From positions 372,001-436,000 of the forward strand of contig JAHDYR010000066.1 in NCBI GenBank assembly GCA_019828565.1: DNA of 64,000 nucleotides, given 5' to 3'. Under the pieces are notes generated by a model, which was not told where the DNA came from, ran no database searches, and worked only from the letters and a program-made list of their open reading frames with translations. The stretch comes from Carpediemonas membranifera (Eukaryota; Fornicata). This document shows positions 20,204 to 30,153 of this stretch, piece by piece. Each line of letters begins with the position of its first letter. Position 1 is the stretch's first letter. The translations under genes and the position numbers were made by a program.

Positions 20204-21451
20204 ATGCAGCGTCGCGTCATCATGGCATCGGCGGTGCCTACAGAATGGGCAGAGATCAAATGGATGCTCCGACAGTTGCAAGAACCTATTATACTCTTCG
20301 GTGAACGGATAGAGGAGCGTCGCGAACGTTTGAAGATCGTGCTGGAAGAACTACAGACGGCTGGCGAGATGACGGTGCTTGAGCGGCTATATCAGGGCCT
20401 GGATAGCATTACAACAAGCAAAACAGACGATGAGTTTTACACAGAGGGCCCCCCTGAGCTGCTGACATTCCGCCAGTCCCTCGTCAGCTTCTCCCTGGCC
20501 AGAGCCCACCAGCGTGCAATGAATGAGAGAGCATTCATCAAGGAGACCGCGCATGGCCCCCCACAGCGCCCTGACTGGCCGCTGTCCCTGCAGACGGACA
20601 CCTGCGTGCCCGGGTCCGCTGTTTTCATGGGTCTCGACTGGTCCCCGGACGGCGGGGTCGTGGCCGGGTCATTGGCCGGTGAGTACACGGTGTTTAACCC
20701 GGACCTGACTGTCGCACAGTCTTGGACCCCCGCCGGTGAGGGGGGGCGCGTCACGTGCGTCAATACCCGCACCGGCATCCCGGGAGTTTCCATGCTCTCT
20801 GGGGACGCAAGCGGCGGACTTACGGTGTGGCGCGGCTTGGGGCCCGGCGAGAGTGCGAGGCTAACGCACCCGGGGCCGGTAAACCGCCTGGCAGTCCACC
20901 CGCACGGGGCGACGGTGGCGACGTCAACGGGCGCCGGGACGTGGCATCTGTGGGATGTCGAGCAGGGCGTTGAACTCTCGGGGACCCGGGCCCACCAGGA
21001 CCAGGTTCTTGGGCTATCGGTCCACCCCGACGGCTCTCTGCTGGCCACGGCCTCGCTCGACTCGACCGTCGCCCTGTGGGACCTGCGGACGGGCCACCGC
21101 GCACTTATCCTCGCGCAGCACGCGGCAGGGGCGGTAGATGTCGCGTGGAACCCGGACGGCTGGCGGTTGGCGTCAGGCGGGCAGGACGGGCGGGCGCTGG
21201 TGTGGGATGTGCGACGCGGTGTCGTGGCAGAGGAGATCCTGGCGCACCAGTCTGTGGTGACTAAGGTTGCGTGGTGTCAAGGGGCGCTCGTGACGGCCGG
21301 GCACGACGGCATGGTCTGGTTCCGGGACGCCTACACGTACGAGACAATCAGACATGTGAGGCTGCCGGGTAGGCTAATGGGGCTTGCATTCAGCGAGTAT
21401 GGTGTCGCCGTGGCCCGGCCCAGGGTTGTCTCGGTGCTGCGGTGCACCTGA
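20204..21451 (+). CDS. PRPF4: U4/U6 snRNP splicing factor Prp4
   Basis: A WD40 subunit of the spliceosomal U4/U6 (and tri-) snRNP. It has 415 residues from the ATG at 20204 (a second ATG is at 20222). Residues ~17-45 carry the Prp4-specific SFM motif: MLRQLQEPIILFGERIEERR, where the family has LRxLxEPITLFGExxxxRRxRL. A helical linker follows, then a C-terminal WD40 propeller with readable blades ending LTVWRG, WHLWDVE, VALWDLRTG and ALVWDVRRG. The SFM plus propeller combination is unique to Prp4. Its presence agrees with the spliceosomal introns seen across this window. Confidence 0.92.
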   Translation: MQRRVIMASAVPTEWAEIKWMLRQLQEPIILFGERIEERRERLKIVLEELQTAGEMTVLERLYQGLDSITTSKTDDEFYTEGPPELLTFRQSLVSFSLARAHQRAMNERAFIKETAHGPPQRPDWPLSLQTDTCVPGSAVFMGLDWSPDGGVVAGSLAGEYTVFNPDLTVAQSWTPAGEGGRVTCVNTRTGIPGVSMLSGDASGGLTVWRGLGPGESARLTHPGPVNRLAVHPHGATVATSTGAGTWHLWDVEQGVELSGTRAHQDQVLGLSVHPDGSLLATASLDSTVALWDLRTGHRALILAQHAAGAVDVAWNPDGWRLASGGQDGRALVWDVRRGVVAEEILAHQSVVTKVAWCQGALVTAGHDGMVWFRDAYTYETIRHVRLPGRLMGLAFSEYGVAVARPRVVSVLRCT

Positions 21452-22222
21452 GGCGGTCGACTTGATGGTCATAAATACTCATAGCGCCGTTGTACCAGCT
21501 CATGCAGGGTTAACCTGGCGATAAGTGGGCGTCGGTGTCTAGCGTCAACATGGCAACTCTCGGCATCGGTAGTGGTGTGGTCGAATAGATTATCGCCACA
21601 CTGACCGCATTGGGGATTATAAACTGCTCTGTTTAAATCTCCGGTGGGTGACACCACAGACACTTGAAACTGACAGTGGCCAAATATGGCTCGCCAGGGT
21701 TGACCCCAGGTCCCCTCGAAACAGACACCTCGCATGAAACAACTTGACAAGACTCCCACCACGACAAAAGTTATAAGAGCGTGTGCCGTGCTAAAGCCCA
21801 GAAATATGATAAAGACTGTTTACGAATTCCGCAGGTTAAGGGCACAAGCGTATCCGCGGCACAGGTGGGGAAAGAAGAAAGAAATTTAGTGTGCTTGATA
21901 TCCGACCCCGGACTGGGCTGCTTTCCCAGGCACCGGTGGGGAAGAGGCGATGTCTGGTCCCACCTGGCTCAGTTCTTGTCACTCACCCAGCCGACTGGGG
22001 CCATCCTTTACTTGCTGGCCACTGTGCCAAGTCGAGTGCAGCGGGGAAACCTGCCGTCTTGGCCTCATGTTATGAACGCCCTGGGGTATGATGCCAGTCC
22101 TCCACGTAAGAACGAGTCATCTCATCCTGTCACTCGGACACGAGTACACACAGCCTTGAGGCCAGCCGGACAATACAAGTCGATTTACTGGTCTAGTAAA
22201 GTTTAAACATGCTATGTTACAC

Positions 22223-25200
22223 TCAAACCGCCTTGCAGACGTCCTTCACAGTCTTCCGCACGCTGCGCACGAGCAGCTGGCTGGCCTGCGCACCGACTGA
22301 GTCGCCCCGAAGCATTCGAATCTCATTACAGATGTCACCCAATAATTGGATACGGTCCTCCATTGGGTCCAGCAGCGCGTTGATCTCCCTCTGCTTCTCA
22401 CCGAGCTCCTTTGTCAGCGGGCAGGGTGGGGGCACGTCGAGGTCGTCCACTGACGGCTTGGGCGGGGCGGGGTTGCCCTCGGCCTTGGCAGTCCGGCAGT
22501 CCTTGATCCACTTCCGCTTGGCCGCCAGCTGGAGCGCCGCCTGGATCTTCTCCTGTCGGCCGTTGATGCGCTTCATGAGCAGCTGCGCCGTCCGGATCCC
22601 GGCCATCTGCTCCGTCGACGGGTGCAGGAAGGAGGCCACGACGCGCCGCACCACGGACAGCACCGCGACGATAAGGTCGGTCGTGTCTCCGGCCCGGGAC
22701 AGGACCGAGTGCCGCTTGAGGGGCCCGAAGATCAGGTTCAGCGGGGGCAAGTCAGGGGCAGGGGTCACCATCCTTAGCGCCGCCTCGACCGTGGCAGGAA
22801 TGATGAGCGCCTTCCTAGCCTTGGGTGTCTGGGGCATGGCGTCCCGCAGGTCCATCAGACCCCGGCGGACGGCGTAGTCGACCCAGCGGCCTATGGCCCG
22901 CAGCACGGCGTCGGCCCGGTCCATGTAGTGCAGACAGCCCAGCGTCGGGAGGGCCCACACCCACGTCTCCGTCAGGGGGGTCAGGCCGTCCTCGCAGGGG
23001 ATGTCCTGGGCAATGGCGGTGCACTGGATCAGGGGGCGAGGCGGGGCGCCGAGCTGCTCCTTCCCTGCGGCGAACGAGACCTTGATACTGGTGTCGAGGT
23101 CGGGCGGCCGCGACCACTGCTCTGTTGCTAGCGTGTCGATGGGCGCCGAGAGCTCCTTAGCGTGCCTGAAGTAGACGAAGCTGCAGGGATTTTCAGGGTT
23201 CGGGATCAGCGGCGTCACCCGAACACTGTGTCTGGGCACGAAGTCGGGCAGCCGTCGGTCAGGCGGGATCACGGCGGGCAGCTTCGCCATGAGGTCGTCC
23301 AGCGACTTCGTCCGGAGTCTAGTTACGAACGACTTGCCCGCCAGCGCTGTGGGCTCCCAAACGGATCCTACAAAGTGCAGGCGGACGAAGGTGTCTGTGA
23401 TGTCGAAGATGCGGCCGGGCAGAGGGCTCTTGGCATCATCGCACCGCGACTCCTGCTTGGCGACGGCGTCAAGGATGGCATCGATGGCCTCGACCCCCGG
23501 GACATACTTCGACAGGGTCTCGGGTATGCCCGTGACGTGGCATCGGAGACAGTCATAGCCATCCTTTGTGTCGCCCCGCTGCAGCAGGAAGCGGAGGTCG
23601 GCCACGGTCTTCATGAGGAGGGCGGACTGGACGGCCGACACGCCTGCCACGGCGATCGGATCATGCTGGGAGAATAGGTCGTTGCCCCGAACCATCTCCT
23701 CTAGGGGCAGCAGATGGCCCTCGACGAGGGACCCGTCCAGCAGGCCGCCGTCCGAGTACACAGCCAACAGGAGGGCAGGCACGTCGTGCACGGGCAACCC
23801 GATCATGTGGCGGAGTCGGTGGTGGTCGACGATGGTCTGGCCGGCGGCGACCTTAAGCTCGATGAGCCCCAGCAGCATGTCGACGGAGTCCCCCAGCGCG
23901 ATACAGTCCATGATGATCCGGTCGACGATGGTGTGGGCAAGCGGGTCACGGGCCTCGGCAAGGACGGCCACCGCCTCGACAGCGGACGGACGGTCGAACA
24001 TCGCCAGTCGCTCGTGGGACCGAAGACGGTCGAAGACGCGACGCACCTTGGCGACCTTGGCCTCGAAGTCAGCAACACGTCTTCTGATAAGAAAGTCCGA
24101 GAAGCCCTCGACGGGAAGAACGTGGATGGGGTTCTCCCTGGTCATCGCGACCTTGGCGACAACCCCGGGGAACGTCAGCACCTCAGGGTACGTCAGCAAC
24201 ACCTTGAGGACGATGCGGGTGAGGGCCCCGGTCGCGATGGCCGCGGACCGGAGGAGCGCTGGGTCTGTCAGCTGGGCCCGCAGCTCCATCGACCGGACGA
24301 AGATGGCGCACATCAGGGCGGGCTGGAGCATCTTCCTGCTGACGACGGACTCCGCCATGGCCAGTGCCCCCCTCGCCGTCTGCATCAGCTGGCTGGCACG
24401 TCTCAGCGCCTCGTTGAACTCAGCGGCGTTGCCGAAGTTCTCCACGGCAGGGGGGTGCGGCACGATCGTCAGGCTGAGCAGTATGGGCAAGACCCGGCCG
24501 ATGAGGGCCGGAAGAGCCCCGTGGTGCACCGTAGCAAGCCAGCCGTGCGACACGGTCTCGAGCCCGGGTGGAGTTATCGACCCGATCAGCGTGGAAACTA
24601 GCCTCTCGACCGTGACGACCGCCAGCTGCCGCGCCCGCAACACGCTGATGCGGCCGGTCTCAGTGGTCGTGGCCAGGAATGCGAGCCAGTCAGTCAGCGT
24701 GGCCAGGGTCTCCGTACTGGGCGCCATGGTCGCCATCCTGTCGAGCAGCATGGTCACGGGAAGAATGACCGTCCCGTAGCGGCTGCTGGGCAGTGGCTGC
24801 TTCGTGTTGCGGAGGACGAGGCCGGCAAATGCCCGGGTCGCCAGGAGCAGGGGCTCAGGGTTGTCTGGCATGCGGCAGCGGCAGATGCACTGGATGAGCT
24901 CTGGTGTGCAGCACAGGAACGGGAAGTCCGTCGTCAGATGACACACCGCCGCGAACACCTCCACAAGCCGGTCCGACAGCGACCCGCTTTGCAGCAAGGT
25001 CTCTGGTAGCAGCGGGATCGATCTGACCACCTGCCCCAGTCGGCAGGCGCTGTCGTGCCGCACCGTCGGCCCCAACTCCTGGATGGCGAAGTCCAGGGTC
25101 AAGATGACCGTCTCCTTGACCGCGTCTACGATAGCCGGGCCGATGCCGACGGCGACGAGGGGGCCGAGGAGGTCAGACCCCATGGCGATGCGGCCCTTCG

Positions 25201-27046
25201 CGTCGTGACCGTCATCCATGAGCCGATCGGACAGTAGAGACCAGGGCCACGCGTCGTCAGCTGCCAGTCTGTCGGCCACGATGAAGGCGGCTATCGACTC
25301 GACCGAGTTCGTCAGGAATGTATCCGGGGATAGGGTAATGACGTCCTTCACCAGACCGCCGAGACGGGCTGTCACGTCCCGGTCAGGGGTGGGGAGGGAG
25401 ATAATGCGGCGACACAGCTTGTGGACAAACGTGACGATCGACGCGACGACAGCCTTAGCTTGCTTGACCCGCTCGGCGACGACTTTCTCGGGATTGGCGA
25501 CGGGGTCATCTGACACGAGGATGTGGTGGGCCGCCTGCTCGCGGACATGACGCAGGAGGGGTGTCTGGTTGTCGATGATGGCCTGCTCGGCCCGAACGGC
25601 ATTGTAAAGCACCGCCATGAGCGGGTCGGCTGCGGCAACGATCGCCTCGAGCCCCGAGTTCGTGCCGACCAGATGCCCGACGTTCCTCATCATCTCGGGC
25701 GTCACGTCGCCAGCGAGCAGCTCTGCAGTCGGACCGCTTGTCGGCTGGGACAGTCTGATGTATACCGGCAGGTCGTGCGGCCACCGGCGACCGATCCCAC
25801 GTCCATCCCCGACGGCTGTGTCGGGGGCGACGTCCTTGGGGACCATGTAGTCCGGTAGCACCGTCCCCGCCACGTCCGTCCCCGGCGCACCGACGCCGCC
25901 AGGGTCACCCGACGCGAGCTGAAGGGTGTAGCGGCCGGGGACCCGAGGGACGGCGCCGTCGGGCGTCAGGTGCAGCGATAGGTAGCCGAAGCAGACTCCG
26001 ACAGTTTGGGCGAATGCGGTCACCGCAGAGCACCCCGCGGTGCCGCGGCGCTTCTTGATGACCTCGAATGGCTTGGCCGGTAGCTGTCGACTGAATTCCC
26101 GGACCCGCTCGGCTGTGAGGGGATCTCCTCGGTGCAGGATGTGGAACACAGCGTGCAGGGCGACCGGGGTCTGCGGGGCATCATAGTAGATGGGGACCGA
26201 TACGATGGGCGGGGCGTCGTGGTCGGACAGAATCTCGACCAGCACGTCCTCTGAGGCTCCTGACTGGACGGCGACCTCGTATTCCTCCGCCACGGCCGCC
26301 ACGTCGATGCTGGCGAGAGACACGAACTGCGACGAGTGGAGTTGTGTGGTACGGGTGATGTAGGGGAGCCAGTTTGCACTGACAGGGACCAGGTTGCCGT
26401 CAAGGTCGGCCAGGGCCACTGCTATGGTGATCTCTGGCAGCGACAGGCCAGAACGCCACATTCCCTTGAGAATCTCGTCCAGACTGACTGCGATAGTGAC
26501 GAAACTCACGGGCTCGCGGCCGTCTAGGCGCGGCATGCAGCTCTGAAACAACCTTGGCTGCCCTCCGATCACTGGGGCGGGCAGGAGCCTGTACGGGCCC
26601 TCATAGTCCGCCGCCCTCCCCGAGTCGATCACCACGGACTGCCGGGCCAACGCAACCACGTCCCCGTCCCAGTCGGGGAGACTTAGCGGCGTGCGGGTGG
26701 TGAGGATCGCTGGGTTGGTCTGGTACCAGTCCGGGATGACCGAGAACGTCGCAGTCGTCGTGCGGTCGGTGGAGAAGACACCGGTCTCCTGGGGGCTCAC
26801 CGTCTCGACGATCAGCTCTAATGGGACACCATCCGGGACATATTCGAATATAACAGCGATTTCTGGGACCTTGGAGTCGATTACTTGCAGTATGGTGGCG
26901 CCGTCCAGTAGGAGGGCCTCGCTGTTGTAGTTCTCGCCCACGAGGCGCACCGTAAGGCCAAAGGTCGAGCTTTCTGGCCTTTTGTACCTCATTGCAGCAG
27001 AAAGTTGCTGCAGAGTCGCCTTGTAGACCACGCTCAGACCGGGCAT
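22223..27046 (-). CDS. Very large DOCK-family-like protein (possible Rho/Rac GEF)
   Basis: An uninterrupted 1607-residue frame from the ATG at 27046, the longest in the window. Most of it is alpha-helical (armadillo-like) with many Ala/Leu/Val helices. The N-terminal ~400 residues contain beta-rich stretches that could be a C2-like (DHR-1) unit. Around 23,300-23,400 the segment FVRLHFVGSVWEPTALAGKS followed by FVTRL resembles the DHR-2 pattern (YxRVxFxGxxxxxxLxxKxFIYR). Further C-terminal helices (LNLIFGPLKRH onwards) fit the rest of that lobe. DOCK proteins activate Rho-family GTPases for actin and flagellar control. The gene is certainly real because of its length; the family call rests on one patch and overall architecture. 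Confidence 0.6.
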   Translation of the reverse strand: MPGLSVVYKATLQQLSAAMRYKRPESSTFGLTVRLVGENYNSEALLLDGATILQVIDSKVPEIAVIFEYVPDGVPLELIVETVSPQETGVFSTDRTTTATFSVIPDWYQTNPAILTTRTPLSLPDWDGDVVALARQSVVIDSGRAADYEGPYRLLPAPVIGGQPRLFQSCMPRLDGREPVSFVTIAVSLDEILKGMWRSGLSLPEITIAVALADLDGNLVPVSANWLPYITRTTQLHSSQFVSLASIDVAAVAEEYEVAVQSGASEDVLVEILSDHDAPPIVSVPIYYDAPQTPVALHAVFHILHRGDPLTAERVREFSRQLPAKPFEVIKKRRGTAGCSAVTAFAQTVGVCFGYLSLHLTPDGAVPRVPGRYTLQLASGDPGGVGAPGTDVAGTVLPDYMVPKDVAPDTAVGDGRGIGRRWPHDLPVYIRLSQPTSGPTAELLAGDVTPEMMRNVGHLVGTNSGLEAIVAAADPLMAVLYNAVRAEQAIIDNQTPLLRHVREQAAHHILVSDDPVANPEKVVAERVKQAKAVVASIVTFVHKLCRRIISLPTPDRDVTARLGGLVKDVITLSPDTFLTNSVESIAAFIVADRLAADDAWPWSLLSDRLMDDGHDAKGRIAMGSDLLGPLVAVGIGPAIVDAVKETVILTLDFAIQELGPTVRHDSACRLGQVVRSIPLLPETLLQSGSLSDRLVEVFAAVCHLTTDFPFLCCTPELIQCICRCRMPDNPEPLLLATRAFAGLVLRNTKQPLPSSRYGTVILPVTMLLDRMATMAPSTETLATLTDWLAFLATTTETGRISVLRARQLAVVTVERLVSTLIGSITPPGLETVSHGWLATVHHGALPALIGRVLPILLSLTIVPHPPAVENFGNAAEFNEALRRASQLMQTARGALAMAESVVSRKMLQPALMCAIFVRSMELRAQLTDPALLRSAAIATGALTRIVLKVLLTYPEVLTFPGVVAKVAMTRENPIHVLPVEGFSDFLIRRRVADFEAKVAKVRRVFDRLRSHERLAMFDRPSAVEAVAVLAEARDPLAHTIVDRIIMDCIALGDSVDMLLGLIELKVAAGQTIVDHHRLRHMIGLPVHDVPALLLAVYSDGGLLDGSLVEGHLLPLEEMVRGNDLFSQHDPIAVAGVSAVQSALLMKTVADLRFLLQRGDTKDGYDCLRCHVTGIPETLSKYVPGVEAIDAILDAVAKQESRCDDAKSPLPGRIFDITDTFVRLHFVGSVWEPTALAGKSFVTRLRTKSLDDLMAKLPAVIPPDRRLPDFVPRHSVRVTPLIPNPENPCSFVYFRHAKELSAPIDTLATEQWSRPPDLDTSIKVSFAAGKEQLGAPPRPLIQCTAIAQDIPCEDGLTPLTETWVWALPTLGCLHYMDRADAVLRAIGRWVDYAVRRGLMDLRDAMPQTPKARKALIIPATVEAALRMVTPAPDLPPLNLIFGPLKRHSVLSRAGDTTDLIVAVLSVVRRVVASFLHPSTEQMAGIRTAQLLMKRINGRQEKIQAALQLAAKRKWIKDCRTAKAEGNPAPPKPSVDDLDVPPPCPLTKELGEKQREINALLDPMEDRIQLLGDICNEIRMLRGDSVGAQASQLLVRSVRKTVKDVCKAV

Positions 27047-27369
27047 CGTTTTCGCAGAATACGCTCTTTGCCATGTTTGCCACTGTGGGCGCCCTTCCAG
27101 GTCTGCACTAGCTTCATCTCGACGAGTTCAAGCGCATGTGAGCGATTTAGCAAGGTATATACCGACTGATGAGGTGAGATAACCCAACGGGGTAACAGAA
27201 AGGTAAATGTTGAACCGAGCTCAATTTCTCAGGATCCAGTGCAGAACGCCATTTAGGACAGCTATTCAGCCTGTGCCACCCGTTCCTCGGAGTAGCTTGG
27301 CATCTCCCGACTCTAAACCAAAAGTCTCAATGTGTTCAATAGCACCGGGCATCCTTTACAACTAACCAC

Positions 27370-27842
27370 TTAGAGGATCTCGCAGCGGCCGCCGGCAGCG
27401 AGGATCTTCTGCTCAGCCTGCTGAGAGAAGTAACGGGCGCGGACAATAAGGGGGCAGGTAAGGTTGCCCTTGCCAAGGACCTTGAAAGCACCGTGGTGGG
27501 TCACGTCGAGGACGAGAGCGTTCTCGGGGGTGCCAGCAAGAGCCTTCTCACGGACCTCCTCGGGGACGAGGGTAAGCAGCTTCTCAATGTTCACAGTGGG
27601 GCAGTAGTCGCGGTTCTTGAGCATGTGAAGGTGGCGCATGCCGAGCTTACCGAAGTAGTGAGGGTGGTAACTTTGTAACATCGTATTCATGGAAAAACGA
27701 ACCGGTCGAAGAGAGTACGGTGGTGGGTAAGGCCACCAGCGTTACCGTGGCCGCCGGGGTGCTTGCGGGCGCGGCCAACACGGCCATGACCAGCGGAAAC
27801 CTGACCGCGGTGCTTACGGGACTTGTGAGCGACAGTAGGCAT
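27370..27842 (-). CDS. RPL27A: 60S ribosomal protein uL15 (L27a), two exons
   Basis: A large-subunit ribosomal protein of 146 residues. Exon 1 is 27703-27842 (ATG at 27842), the intron is 27671-27702 (32 nt, GTTCGT...GTTACAAAG) and exon 2 is 27370-27670. Exon 1 has the family N-terminus: [20 protein letters not shown], then [10 protein letters not shown]. Splicing joins LFDR to [15 protein letters not shown], exactly as in other eukaryotic L27a proteins. The 3' end is followed by TGTAAAG. The AT-rich tract just upstream (about 27880-27905) is the most A/T-biased stretch near a start in this region and may be promoter-related. Confidence 0.97.
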
Positions 27843-28113
27843 ACTTAAGGAAGCTAGCTCTCGGCACTCTTTTTTCATGCAACTTTTTTTTGCAAAGAAA
27901 AAAGCTGGAATGAAAGCCGAGGTTCTTTGCCCTTAAAGCCGACCGGGGCATGAATGACCCAACTCGGAAATTGAGGAGATACGATTTTACCCGCCATTGG
28001 TTGCCTCTCATCCGCGTTTGGCCGAACATCCTGATCCCGGACTCGCCAGTCGTTGCGCCAACCCACCAACACTTCCCGCACATAGATTTATAAACCGCGT
28101 ATACACGTATAAA

Positions 28114-29934
28114 CTAAGCTAAACCCATGAAATCGGACTCGTCGACAGTCACCTGCTTGCGGTAGACATCGATGCCGGCCTCCTCCGCAATGACCATCCC
28201 CCGCTCCTGCTTAGCTGCATCACGCTCAGCCTCATCTGAGAAAATCGCGATATCTAGCTTGAGAATCTTCGGGATGCGGGACCAGAGCTTAAAGGCGGAC
28301 GACACGCCGATGACAAGGATGAGGAGCGGCGTCAGCATGGCGAACCACGTGCTGAAGAATGGCACGCTGCCCGCTGGGTCGAGCACTGCGCTGAACGCCG
28401 TGTTCCTGGACGCCATGTTGACTCTGAGGAAGTTGAGGGCGAGCACGGGTGTGAATCGGGGCAGATACATGGCCATGCGCATGAGGGAGTCCGACCCGGT
28501 GCCGTGGGGGGTGATCGTGATGAACATCCAGATCCGGAGGTGCAGGACGGTGTAGCAGGCGGCCGTGACGACGTACAGCAGGGCGAGGAACACACCCACC
28601 TGCATCAGCAGCTCGTTCCAGGACAGCACGCGCAGGTACCAGTACCACGGGGTGACGTAGACGAAGGGGGTCCGGGCGGGCAGCACCAGCAGCAGCTCCC
28701 CCAGCACGACTAGCGCAGACAGGACCCCGGCGGCCACAGCGACAGCACGGGCCAGCCAGGGCAGGACGACGACCTCGCACGGCCGCATGATGACGACTGG
28801 GACCCACCCGAGTAGTGGCGGGGCGCGGTACGCCGCACCGGGCCCCACGCGGCGCTCGAGGGACGCGATGTGGCGGAGCAGGCGGGTCCTCTTCTGGCGG
28901 CACCGCGTGTACTCCTCTATGGCCGCCCTGAGCTTGCGGGAGCGGGTGGTGAGTCGCCGGGCGGGTGTGGAGACGTCGACAGCCTCAGCACGCCCGATAC
29001 CCGGGATGAGGCCCTCGATGCCGTCCACGAGTCGACCCGTGATGCCACTGCGGGCCTTGCGGGTGCCGTGGTCGTCGTTTTGCGGGGCCAGGATTGAGTT
29101 GAGCAGGGCGTCGGCCCGCTGGGGGAGGACCCTGGTCCGGACCCGGTTGACGGTGCTGCCCAGTTCCTTCAGCAGCCGGGAGTCGCCGCTGCTAGCCTCC
29201 AGCAGCGACAGGTCGGGTGCCTTGGCCAGCATGTGTTCGAGCCTCTTCCTAGCACCCTCGGCGGTGTCCGAGGACTCCCGGGACAGCAGCTCCTCGGCCT
29301 TGCCCATCTGGGCCCGCAGCTTGGCCTCTGCCTTCTCAAAGGCGGCGTGGACCGGGCCGAGCTCGGCGTATGCCCGCTGCAGGGAGACTCTGAAGGACGC
29401 CCAGGACCAAATGGCGCGGGGCAGGGCGATGAGGCCGTGGCCGAGCATGACCACGACACAGAAGAGGCCCCAGGTGTTGGCAGTGACGATGAAGAGGTTG
29501 TATATGTTGCCAAATGAGATGATGCCGCCGTAGAGCAGGAAGACGAGGATGACGACGAACAGGGCCCCCATCGACCCAAAGAACATGGCGTTCGCTATCA
29601 AGGAGTACTTGATTCGCTCCCAGTAGGTGGGGGCGAGGGACCTGGCGTACTGGATGTAGAACGGGCCGAGCACGTAGGTGTAGCCGAGGACGAGGATGTA
29701 GAAGAGGCGCCAAAAGATCGAAAAGATCGTGAACTGGGGATTATTCCCCTCATAGGACAGCGATAGGTCAAGTGGAACTGAAACTAGAACGAAACTGAAG
29801 ATAAAAAGCCCAATACCGCAGTAGGCAAGGACATATTTCGGAACCGTGCGTCGTTCGCCGTAATAAAGCGGTACAAACAACGCAGCTACCAGAAGTAGCG
29901 GTAAAAGTGCAAGATTAGCATAGCTGAGCAGCAT
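28114..29934 (-). CDS. LMBR1/LMBRD2-like multipass membrane protein
   Basis: A 606-residue protein from the ATG at 29934. Five N-terminal hydrophobic helices (starting LALLPLLLVAALFVPLYYG) are followed by a long charged coiled-coil and cytosolic region (residues ~190-360). Four or so C-terminal helices come next (ARAVAVAAGVLSALVVLGEL, MLTPLLILVIGVSSAFKLWS). This 5+4 arrangement around a central coiled coil is that of the LMBR1/LMBRD2 family. Conserved family-like segments are YYGERRTVPKYVLAYCGIGL and TYVLGPFYIQYA. The family includes lipocalin-receptor-like and lysosomal proteins; the substrate or partner cannot be told here. Confidence 0.8.
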   Translation of the reverse strand: MLLSYANLALLPLLLVAALFVPLYYGERRTVPKYVLAYCGIGLFIFSFVLVSVPLDLSLSYEGNNPQFTIFSIFWRLFYILVLGYTYVLGPFYIQYARSLAPTYWERIKYSLIANAMFFGSMGALFVVILVFLLYGGIISFGNIYNLFIVTANTWGLFCVVVMLGHGLIALPRAIWSWASFRVSLQRAYAELGPVHAAFEKAEAKLRAQMGKAEELLSRESSDTAEGARKRLEHMLAKAPDLSLLEASSGDSRLLKELGSTVNRVRTRVLPQRADALLNSILAPQNDDHGTRKARSGITGRLVDGIEGLIPGIGRAEAVDVSTPARRLTTRSRKLRAAIEEYTRCRQKRTRLLRHIASLERRVGPGAAYRAPPLLGWVPVVIMRPCEVVVLPWLARAVAVAAGVLSALVVLGELLLVLPARTPFVYVTPWYWYLRVLSWNELLMQVGVFLALLYVVTAACYTVLHLRIWMFITITPHGTGSDSLMRMAMYLPRFTPVLALNFLRVNMASRNTAFSAVLDPAGSVPFFSTWFAMLTPLLILVIGVSSAFKLWSRIPKILKLDIAIFSDEAERDAAKQERGMVIAEEAGIDVYRKQVTVDESDFMGLA

Positions 29935-30153
29935 TGTTCGTGTTTGCGGTTCGTTTCTTTCGCTGGCCGCGACGAAGCTGCGAGACTCGAAAGTGCATTT
30001 TACGGCTTTTCGACCCCGGCACGCAAAGCACCCCGCTGAACTCCCAGTTGTACGCGTTGCGGTGCGGCAGGTGACCCTGGCCCATAGCAGGGTCAGCTGC
30101 ACAAGGGAAACAGTCCATACGCGCTATGTTTATGCTGCTTGTTCCTGCGGCCG

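Noticed and set aside
21469-21762. 97-codon minus-strand frame with CGQCG
   Set aside because: There is one Cys pair only, no further domain feature and no support from context; left as intergenic.
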